Shown here: in pieces, positions 1 to 6,045 of the stretch
How the letters are laid out: each line of letters opens with the position of its first letter
Position numbering within the stretch: the stretch's first letter is position 1
Source: Chth-196 sp044370935
Lineage (GTDB): Bacteria > Verrucomicrobiota > Verrucomicrobiia > Chthoniobacterales > Chthoniobacteraceae
Assembly: GCA_044370935.1 (NCBI GenBank)
Contig: JBILUQ010000015.1
Location: forward strand, 1 to 26,208
Reading direction: 5' to 3'
Length of the DNA stretch: 26,208 nucleotides
The notes under the pieces: model-generated
What the model was told of the DNA's origin: nothing
Seen by the model: the letters and a program-made list of their open reading frames with translations, nothing else
Database searches by the model: none
Program-made: the position numbers and the translations under genes

Positions 1-1146
1 CCGCGCAATCTCCACGGGAATCTCGATCAGCTGCGGCTTCTGGATAGAGCCGGTGATTTGAAAGAGACGCAGCGCCTCAAAATTATCCGCGTCCGGCGCG
101 ATCCCCATTTCCAGAAAACGCCGCGCAAACGGCACCTTTTCTGCCGCCCCAACCATCAGCCGCAACATGTAGCGGCCTGGGGGCGCCTCCGCGGGGACCA
201 CCACCTTCTCAGTGTCATGCAAATTCGAGCTCGAAAACATCAGCCACGCCCCTTCGTCGCCCTTCGGCAACGCCAGATATTGCCCCAGATACGGCCCCAT
301 CTCCGCATAAGTGCGCAGCCGGAACTTCGCCTCATGCTCGTCGGGAAAGCCGAACTCCTTTGCTCTTTCCGGCTTGGCGCCCGCCGCCTCCCATTCCTTG
401 GCCTTCCGGTAGCCGCCAAGGAAATAGCCATTCAGCAGGCCCGCAATCTGACGGCGCGCTGCAATCTCCGGCTCGGTGCGCACGGTCTTCTTTTGCGGAC
501 CGGGCCGCACGGTGCGATCCCACGCCGCCAGCGCCCGCTCAGAGGCCTGCCTGCCGATCGCGTGATACTGCTCAAACTGGTCACTCGACACAAACAGCGC
601 CGCGCCAAATGTGTCAAACTCGCCCTCGGCATTCCCGATCGCCAGGCTGTCATCGGGCAGCGCGCGAACCTCCGCCTCCACGCCCAGCAGCTCCCGCAGC
701 GTGTGACCCAACTCCCTTCGGTTGATCCGGCGCAGCACAGCCACACGGCCTGCATCCCCAATCGATTTCCGAGCCGCCACCAGCGTCTCCGAGAGCGCTT
801 CGAGAAAACGCGTCTTCGCCTGCCGCTCGGGTTGTTTGGCATCGTCCGGCGGCATTTCTCCTGAGTTGATTTGATTGAGAATTTTCTGCCAACGGTCCGC
901 GTTCTCCACCGAATCGAGCAGGAACGACACATCGTCGAGGCGCAGTTTGCCCTTTTGTTTTTCAGGGCCGTGACAATCCACGCAGTAGGACTGGAAAAAT
1001 TCCCGGTGGCCCTCGTCCAGACGCGCCTTCGGAGCATCATTGAGCGCCTCATCGCCATGCAGCGGCACGCTCAGTCCGGAGTTTCCATATATTCCGCAGA
1101 GACAGAGCGCCAGTAACCAAATCAGGAATGAGTGAATCCGATTCAT
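1..1146 (-). CDS. DUF1592/DUF1587 planctomycete-type cytochrome c protein (3' part outside window)
   Basis: The reading frame is open from ATG at 1146 to the window edge (382 codons seen, no stop), so the C-terminal part is missing. Residues 5-18 form a hydrophobic signal peptide. A single heme c motif C55-V-D-C58-H59 is followed by the sequence style of the planctomycete cytochrome c domain (PSCyt1). Around residue 130 is a LRRINRREYGHTLRELLGV stretch typical of DUF1587 (PSD3). In this family DUF1595, DUF1592, DUF1588 and DUF1585 domains normally follow; part of that region is visible here. The protein is exported and probably redox-active, with unknown substrate. It lies 99 bp downstream of the DUF1552 gene on the same strand, and the two families are almost always encoded together in Planctomycetes and Verrucomicrobia. 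The family call is firm; the biochemical role is not known. Confidence 0.88.
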   Translation of the reverse strand, partial: MNRIHSFLIWLLALCLCGIYGNSGLSVPLHGDEALNDAPKARLDEGHREFFQSYCVDCHGPEKQKGKLRLDDVSFLLDSVENADRWQKILNQINSGEMPPDDAKQPERQAKTRFLEALSETLVAARKSIGDAGRVAVLRRINRRELGHTLRELLGVEAEVRALPDDSLAIGNAEGEFDTFGAALFVSSDQFEQYHAIGRQASERALAAWDRTVRPGPQKKTVRTEPEIAARRQIAGLLNGYFLGGYRKAKEWEAAGAKPERAKEFGFPDEHEAKFRLRTYAEMGPYLGQYLALPKGDEGAWLMFSSSNLHDTEKVVVPAEAPPGRYMLRLMVGAAEKVPFARRFLEMGIAPDADNFEALRLFQITGSIQKPQLIEIPVEIAR

Positions 1147-1245
1147 TCTTTTTAAAAAGTGTCGTTGTGGCCACGTCCGTAGATCCGCTTGGTGGAATCG
1201 TCTTCCGATCCCTCAGAGCGCCGCGCAATGGCCGCTTTGAATCAT

Positions 1246-2526
1246 CTACGCGCGCAGCTCCCGAACAGGCCCCGTGCTGTCACCATGGCGCTCCGCATCT
1301 ATCCCGATGCCCTGCAGCAGCGTTAGCCACACATTCGCGAGAGGCGTGTCTTTCGACAGGACCAGATGCTGCCCCAACTTAACGGAGGCGCCCCCGCCGC
1401 TGAGCAGCGTCGGGCAGTTATCCAAAAAGTGGATCGACCGAATGTTGCTCCCGTACGCCAAGCACGTGTTGTCAAAGAGCCGGCTCCCGTCGGATTCCTT
1501 AACGGCTTTCAACTTATCAAGCAGCCCGGCGAGCAGCTGGCTTTGCGTCGCATCCCGCTTCTTGGAAGCCTCCATTCGTTCGCCGGGCAGATAATGGCTC
1601 ATGTCATGCGGGGCCACCTTCAAATCTAAACTCTGCAGCAGCGTGCCCACGGGCTGCCGATACGTGATCACCCGCGTGCTGTCGGTCTGCAGTGCTGCCA
1701 CGATCAAGTCGTACATCACACGGATCTCCTCCTTGCCCGCAAGCCCCGGCTTTGGCTCCGCCACGGGCGGTTTGAGCTTCGGCACCGTCAACCATTGCTC
1801 CTCCTTCGCGAGCCGCACTTCGATATCCCGGATGCTCTGAAAATATTCCTCCAGCTTATCCGTATCCGCCTTCGAAAGGCCCTGCTGCATCCGCTTCGCA
1901 TCCATCCGCGCGGTATCGAGCACACTGCGCCGCTGGCTCAACATTGCCTGCCGATCGCTCAACGGAGTTTTTTCATCCGAAAAAAGCCGGTGGAATGCCG
2001 CGACCGGATTTTCGAGCCCCGCCATCGGTTTACCCCGGGCATCCCACGCGAGTGAAAGGCCGGGGCCGTGCCCGGAGTTCGCCACATCGGGCGAATTGAG
2101 CTGGATGGATGCAAAGCGCGTTTCTTTGCCGAGATGCGCCGCCGCGACCTGATCTGCGCTGACGCTGTTGTGAAAGCTCTGCCCCGGCTCCGCGTAACGG
2201 TTCGCCCCCGTCAGCCAAAACGTGCTGCCCCAGTGCGCTTCGTTGGTGAATTTGTTCGAGCAGCCCTGCACCACGGTGAGGTCCGCCTGATGCTTTGCCA
2301 GCGGACGCAGCCCCTCGGAAAGCTCCCAAGAAGCACCAGTTTTCTGGGGATCCGGAAACCATGTCTCGTTGGTGACTCCCCAGCCAAACCCGAGAAAAAC
2401 CATGCGCTTGGGAACGGCGGCGGGTTTGGCGGAGGCGAAAGCCCTAAACCCGAACGACTCGAGAAAGGGCAGGGCAATGAGTGCGCCAGTGCCCCGGAGG
2501 AATTGGCGGCGAGGAAGAGTGGACAT
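1246..2526 (-). CDS. DUF1552 (HXXSHH family) Tat-exported protein
   Basis: This 426-residue protein begins MSTLPRRQFLRG, a twin-arginine signal, followed by a hydrophobic stretch ending near residue 32. That is why ATG at 2526 is preferred over an upstream in-frame ATG at 2640, which would add 38 low-complexity residues before the signal. The body matches DUF1552 (PF07586): a GxGWGVTNETWFP segment follows the signal, with a conserved FWLTGAN region and a C-terminal NTCLAYGSNIRSIHFLDNCPTLLSGGG stretch. The motif that names the family is HDMSHY here, so the last His of HxxSHH is Tyr. The gene precedes the DUF1592 gene and is probably co-transcribed with it. The molecular function of the family is unknown. 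A periplasmic role with the cytochrome partner is inferred from the conserved pairing and the matching export signals. Confidence 0.9.
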   Translation of the reverse strand: MSTLPRRQFLRGTGALIALPFLESFGFRAFASAKPAAVPKRMVFLGFGWGVTNETWFPDPQKTGASWELSEGLRPLAKHQADLTVVQGCSNKFTNEAHWGSTFWLTGANRYAEPGQSFHNSVSADQVAAAHLGKETRFASIQLNSPDVANSGHGPGLSLAWDARGKPMAGLENPVAAFHRLFSDEKTPLSDRQAMLSQRRSVLDTARMDAKRMQQGLSKADTDKLEEYFQSIRDIEVRLAKEEQWLTVPKLKPPVAEPKPGLAGKEEIRVMYDLIVAALQTDSTRVITYRQPVGTLLQSLDLKVAPHDMSHYLPGERMEASKKRDATQSQLLAGLLDKLKAVKESDGSRLFDNTCLAYGSNIRSIHFLDNCPTLLSGGGASVKLGQHLVLSKDTPLANVWLTLLQGIGIDAERHGDSTGPVRELRA

Positions 2527-2828
2527 CAGAGGTGGTGGTTGAGGGCGGTGGGAAACAGGCCGCGCGACTGGGTCGAAAATTACGTTTCTCGGATCAAACA
2601 CGAAGCGATTTCTGCAAAGCCTGATCCCGCATGCATTCAAAACTTAGGCAAGGGTCCGCGAGACGGGCTTTTATTTTGGGAAAGAAGTCGGTTCTTTAAG
2701 TCGGACCGCTATTACTGCTCTCGACTTCAGTAATCCGCCCTGCAAACGAGCCGTAGACCGCAATCGTTATGCAAAGCTCAAAGAGCGATGTTGAACTCAA
2801 AAAGAGTATCCCTGCTTTTGAGGAAGCT
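2527..2828. other. Intergenic region between the hydrolase and DUF1552 genes, with a small inverted repeat
   Basis: This 302-bp gap lies between two minus-strand genes. No credible gene is seen; open frames here are extensions of antisense frames. It holds an inverted repeat ATTACTG-N10-CAGTAAT at 2711-2734 and a direct repeat AAGTCGG at 2685-2691 and 2698-2704. The gap should contain the promoter of the DUF1552-DUF1592 pair, but no -35/-10 pair stands out. Confidence 0.4.
2711..2734. promoter_or_regulatory. Candidate operator: 7-bp inverted repeat upstream of the DUF1552 gene
   Basis: The arms ATTACTG and CAGTAAT are perfectly complementary and separated by 10 nt. The element is about 185 bp upstream of the DUF1552 start and 95 bp past the hydrolase stop. 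There is no adjacent T-run, so a protein-binding site is as likely as a terminator. A chance occurrence cannot be excluded. Confidence 0.25.
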
Positions 2829-3941
2829 CTACTTGCTTGCCTTGGCTTGTTCGCAGGCAAGCGTGTCGAGAAATCCAAGATCCGGCTCGGGACTGGCAAG
2901 CTTGCGCGCAAGCCACGCGTACGCCGCCTTAAGAGCATCCCAACTTGGCTGGTGTCCGCTGTGGTGATCAAACATCTCCACAGCTTCGCGGCTCCCGTAA
3001 AGCACGTGAACTTTGCGGGCCTCCTCAAGATAAGGAAGGCTTTCGGCATTGTCATACTGGCCGGCAATCAGAAAAAACGAGCCGGGTGCGGCGCAAGCCA
3101 GCAGTTGGTGGTGCTGGAGGCCGCTACTGCGCATGCCTCGCAAGCGCGCGCCGAAGTACCAAGGGTCTCCCCAGTTGGTCGAGTCCCATGCGATTCCAAA
3201 ATCGCTCGCTACAGTCGCCCGAACCCGAGCATCAAGCGCGCCCGCATAGAATGCCATCTTACCCCCGAGGGAATGGCCCATGAGCGCCAGTCGTGAGGCA
3301 TCCACATTTTCGCAAGTCGAGAGCAGATCGAGCGCTCGGCGCGTGTCGTGAACCAATTTCCCCATGCCCGTCCAGTCCGGATGCCGGTTCGCAAGCTCCG
3401 CCGCCGCCATCCGCCAAATCGTGAAATCACGCCGGTTCGCCGGCTGCTTTGATTCGGACACCAGATTAAACGGGTACGCCTCGCAGGCGGCGACCACGTA
3501 TCCCTGCTTCACCAAATGGAGTCCAAAAAGAGCTGAATTGCGCTCTGCGCCCAGCCGTTCGCGCGTTCGCAAGTCATAACCGCACATCCGGTCGGGGTCG
3601 TAAAAAGGAACCACCACTCCGGGCCTGCGCCCCTGGCATCCGAGGGGCAGCATCAATAGCACCTTCTGCCAAGTGTCAGAGCCGGTGCGCTGGCGGTAAA
3701 CAAGCGCCTGAAAATCCGCCGTCTCAAAGCGATCCTCGATGACCGCATCGGATTGCGTGTTATCCTCGCTTGGAACTCCAATCGCCTCTCCCCAGCGCGC
3801 AATCAGGCGCTCGCGCTCCGCCTTCCAGCTCTCCAGTCCGTCTCCCGCTCCGAGCAATGGAGCAAGAGGCTCGGCCGCCTGCGCGGCTCCCAGCGCTGCC
3901 GCAACCATCAGGATTATTAACGTTCGTCGGCTTCCATTCAC
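2829..3941 (-). CDS. Secreted alpha/beta hydrolase (acetyl xylan esterase/dienelactone hydrolase-like)
   Basis: From the GTG at 3941 this is a 370-residue protein whose first ~23 residues form a signal peptide (RRTLIILMVAAALGAAQA). An upstream ATG at 4034 is in frame but would bury the signal behind 31 unrelated residues. The catalytic serine is S224 in MGHSLGG. D297 in the GQYD segment and H330 in HHSGHQP are the likely acid and histidine of the triad. The layout, with a long N-terminal stretch before the fold and a WGDPWYFG segment after the nucleophile, resembles periplasmic esterases in polysaccharide-use gene sets. The substrate cannot be read from the sequence. The gene diverges from the Rpn nuclease gene and points toward the DUF1552 pair about 300 bp away. 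Confidence 0.82.
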   Translation of the reverse strand: MNGSRRTLIILMVAAALGAAQAAEPLAPLLGAGDGLESWKAERERLIARWGEAIGVPSEDNTQSDAVIEDRFETADFQALVYRQRTGSDTWQKVLLMLPLGCQGRRPGVVVPFYDPDRMCGYDLRTRERLGAERNSALFGLHLVKQGYVVAACEAYPFNLVSESKQPANRRDFTIWRMAAAELANRHPDWTGMGKLVHDTRRALDLLSTCENVDASRLALMGHSLGGKMAFYAGALDARVRATVASDFGIAWDSTNWGDPWYFGARLRGMRSSGLQHHQLLACAAPGSFFLIAGQYDNAESLPYLEEARKVHVLYGSREAVEMFDHHSGHQPSWDALKAAYAWLARKLASPEPDLGFLDTLACEQAKASK

Positions 3942-4251
3942 TTGCTTTTGGTTGAGAAAAGTTGGGCTGCGACACCCGCGTGGTCCTGAGTCGGTTGTTA
4001 ACCGGATGGATGAAATTGAGCTATGACGTGACACGGTACGTTCGATTTTAAAGGCCGCGCGCGGCTCAAGGCGATGCCAATCAGGAGTCGGCGAATTCGG
4101 TTTTGCTCCGGTACCACCGCAGCTACCGATGGATCGCCCTAAAAACTGCCAATTTCAGAAAGCGATCATCCTCTCAGCAATAATTGCAAATCCGGCTAGC
4201 GACTTTCTCACGTCGCGCAGCTCCTCCACTTGCGACTCTGTTGTAGAACCC
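3942..4251. other. Divergent intergenic region between hydrolase and Rpn nuclease genes
   Basis: This 310-bp gap separates a minus-strand and a plus-strand gene and should hold both promoters. It contains a hairpin-forming CGGTT-GTT-AACCG at 3992-4004, about 50 bp upstream of the hydrolase start. It also contains a perfect 12-bp palindrome GCCGCGCGCGGC at 4054-4065. No small gene is convincing. An in-frame N-terminal extension of the Rpn protein could start at 4129, but the extra residues do not resemble the family. Confidence 0.35.
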
Positions 4252-5268
4252 ATGCCTGAGGAACCCATCCATCATCCAAACGACAAACTTCTCAAGGCCA
4301 CCTTTTCCAACCCCGACAACGCTCGCGGCTTCTTCCAAAATCATCTCCCTTCCGATCTTTCTGACGCCGTTGACTGGGATTCCCTCTGCCTGGAATCCTC
4401 AACTTTCGTCGATCCACAGTTCGCCACTTCCGAAAGCGATCTGCTTTTCTCGCTCAAACTGCACACGAGCGACGCATTCTTATACCTGCTCTTCGAGCAT
4501 CAAAGTTCCGAAGACCCGCGCATGGCCTTGCGGCTGCTTTCATACATGCTCCGTATTTGGGAACGTTTTGCGGCAACCCATCCAGCTCCAGCAAGACTTC
4601 CACCTATCCTTCCCATCGTTCTTGCGCAGAGAAAGCGTCCCTGGAAAACCGCGCCTCGTCTGGAAGACCTCCTCGATCTGCCCGATGCAATTGCAAACAT
4701 CGTTCGCCCCTGGCAACCCACCCTTGTGTACCATCTGCTTGAACTGGTGCGCATCCCCTACGAGAACCTTGCCGGAACCCCGGAGGGGATTCTCACATTG
4801 CGAGCTTTGAAAGCGGAGCCGATGGATGAACTTTTAAGCGATGTACTGTGGGAGGAGTCGCTTTTATTCGCGATTTCAGAGAGTGCGCTGGAGCGTGTAT
4901 TGCGCTATATTCTCAACGCCGACTCGAACGTTTCCCTGCTCAAGGAACGGATCCGCAAGATCCGAAGTAAACCCCTTCAAACCAAAACCATGACCCTCGC
5001 CGATCAACTCAGACAGGAAGGCAGACAGGAAGGTAAGCAAGAAGGATTGCTCAGGGGCAAACAGGAGGGCCGGAAGGAAGGTCTCTCCGAAGGTCAGTTG
5101 CTCGCCTTCCGGACTGCAGTTTTACGCGCTTTAGAAATCCGTCACGGGTCTTGCCCAGAAGGAATCCGCGAAGCGCTCGGGGCAATCGAGGATCCGAAGC
5201 GACTGGAGCAACTCCTCGAAAATGCGATCCGCTCCGACTCGGTTGAGGCGTTTGCGCAGGAGCTCTAA
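4252..5268 (+). CDS. Rpn family recombination-promoting nuclease / PD-(D/E)XK transposase-like protein
   Basis: This 338-residue protein from ATG at 4252 opens with HHPNDKLLKATFSNPDNARGF, the usual start of the Rpn/transposase_31 family (PF04754). The family's PD-(D/E)XK core is visible as D63 in ESDLLFSLKL and the E82-x-Q84 pair in LLFEHQS. The next helix (MALRLLSYMLRIWERF) and the YHLLEL segment also fit. Known Rpn proteins are DNA endonucleases that stimulate RecA-independent recombination. The C-terminal part has RQEG/KQEG repeats (residues ~254-280), common in this family, then a helical tail. The in-frame start at 4129 is less likely because the family domain begins right after M1 of the shorter form. 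The gene sits beside a toxin-antitoxin locus in a more AT-rich stretch, consistent with horizontal acquisition. Confidence 0.87.
   Translation: MPEEPIHHPNDKLLKATFSNPDNARGFFQNHLPSDLSDAVDWDSLCLESSTFVDPQFATSESDLLFSLKLHTSDAFLYLLFEHQSSEDPRMALRLLSYMLRIWERFAATHPAPARLPPILPIVLAQRKRPWKTAPRLEDLLDLPDAIANIVRPWQPTLVYHLLELVRIPYENLAGTPEGILTLRALKAEPMDELLSDVLWEESLLFAISESALERVLRYILNADSNVSLLKERIRKIRSKPLQTKTMTLADQLRQEGRQEGKQEGLLRGKQEGRKEGLSEGQLLAFRTAVLRALEIRHGSCPEGIREALGAIEDPKRLEQLLENAIRSDSVEAFAQEL
5011..5046 (+). repeat. 12-bp tandem repeat in the Rpn gene (RQEG codons)
   Basis: There are three 12-bp units: agacaggaaggc, agacaggaaggt and the diverged aagcaagaagga. They encode RQEG, RQEG and KQEG. Further degenerate copies follow to about 5090. 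The unit is a multiple of three, so copy-number change would lengthen or shorten the linker without breaking the frame. Confidence 0.85.
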
Positions 5269-5446
5269 GGCGGGGCCGCTGGCTCGCTCTTCGAGGTGGA
5301 AGTGACTTTAAAAAGGCGAACCAGAACATCAGAACCCTCGATACGAGCAAGGCTCTGCATTAGCCGCGTTTTGTCAGGCAAAGAAGTGGTTTTCGGACGT
5401 CATCTTGCGCTTCGACAAGTAAACCCAACCTAGCTAACATTGATTT

Positions 5447-5683
5447 ATGAACGCGAACTTCGAAGCCCTAGCTCATGATGCTCTCGTTCTCCCTGCAGAG
5501 CAGCGTGTCGCTCTGGCTTACCGCCTCCTTGAAAGCGTAGAACCCGTTACAGAATCAAATACGGAGACTGCTTGGGATACGGAGATTGCAGAGCGCATTG
5601 CTCGGTTTGATTCGGGCGAAACTAAACCAGTGAACGCAATAGACGTTTTTGCTCGGCTCCGCCAGATCGCTCCCAGACGATGA
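5447..5683 (+). CDS. Type II addiction module antitoxin (Unstab_antitox/TIGR02574 family)
   Basis: This 78-residue acidic protein has the pattern of putative addiction-module components (PF09720). An N-terminal helix (residues 4-15) is followed by LPAEQRVALAYRLLESVE, then a central WDTEIAERIARFDSGETKPV segment and a short C-terminal helix. Such proteins bind and neutralise a ParE/RelE-type toxin through the C-terminal half. The stop codon overlaps the start of the next gene as ATGA (5680-5683), the usual arrangement for translationally coupled antitoxin-toxin pairs. The gene appears intact, unlike its partner. No clear Shine-Dalgarno sequence precedes the ATG. Confidence 0.88.
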   Translation: MNANFEALAHDALVLPAEQRVALAYRLLESVEPVTESNTETAWDTEIAERIARFDSGETKPVNAIDVFARLRQIAPRR

Positions 5684-5995
5684 ATTCGTTTCTGGAATTT
5701 CTTCCTGAAGCATTCTTGGATGCCGAATCCGCAGTGACGTACTACGAAGGACATTTGCAAGGTTTGGGGACGAAATTGTTTGGGGACGAAATTTTGGATT
5801 GAGCTCGAAGCGATCTGTTCAACTATCCCTCAAAATCCGTTTTTATGGAGAGAACGTACAGATGGTTTTCGAAGGGTTAATTTTCTAGGGTTTCCCTATT
5901 ACGTGGCCTTTTTTATTCGCACAGATAAAATCCTTGTTTCCGCCGTTGGACATGCAAGCCAACACCCCGATTATTGGAAGCATCGGATCAACTGA
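5680..5995 (+). pseudogene. ParE/RelE-type toxin, frameshifted by a 16-bp tandem duplication
   Basis: The ATG at 5680 overlaps the antitoxin stop. Translation gives MNSFLEFLPEAFLDAESAVTYY and onward but ends at TGA 5800-5802 after 40 residues. The rest of the toxin continues in the +1 frame to 5995: a FRRVNFLGFPYYVAFF segment followed by HASQHPDYWKHR, typical of the ParE/RelE fold (PF05016). The cause is visible: gtttggggacgaaatt occurs twice in a row at 5762-5777 and 5778-5793. Removing one copy joins the frames as GLGTKFWIELEA and gives a normal-length 99-residue toxin. Intact toxin function is therefore not expected. A TTG at 5780 could start the C-terminal fragment, but it would lack the N-terminal helices. 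Confidence 0.85.
5762..5793 (+). repeat. Exact 2 x 16-bp tandem duplication inside the toxin gene
   Basis: Two adjacent identical copies of gtttggggacgaaatt lie at 5762-5777 and 5778-5793. Sixteen is not a multiple of three, so the second copy shifts the toxin frame by +1. The copies show no mismatch, which suggests a recent event, reversible by slippage or short-repeat recombination. Confidence 0.95.
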
Positions 5996-6045
5996 ATTCA
6001 ACAGTCCGGACCTTTGCGCTCTATTTCATTCGATCAGAAAACGGC

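Noticed and set aside
58..864. 268-residue plus-strand open frame
   Set aside because: It is antisense to the DUF1592 gene, rich in Arg/Pro/His, with no family resemblance. The minus-strand frame has a signal peptide and CXXCH motif.
2829..3941. Calling the hydrolase a CE15 glucuronoyl esterase
   Set aside because: The nucleophile motif is GHSLGG rather than the GCSRxG type of CE15, so only a general alpha/beta hydrolase call is justified.
4129..4251. N-terminal extension of the Rpn protein from ATG 4129
   Set aside because: The 41 extra residues have no family similarity, and the Rpn domain begins directly after the ATG at 4252.
5762..5802. Programmed ribosomal frameshifting in the toxin gene
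   Set aside because: There is no slippery heptamer with downstream structure at the junction, and the exact 16-bp duplication fully explains the shift.
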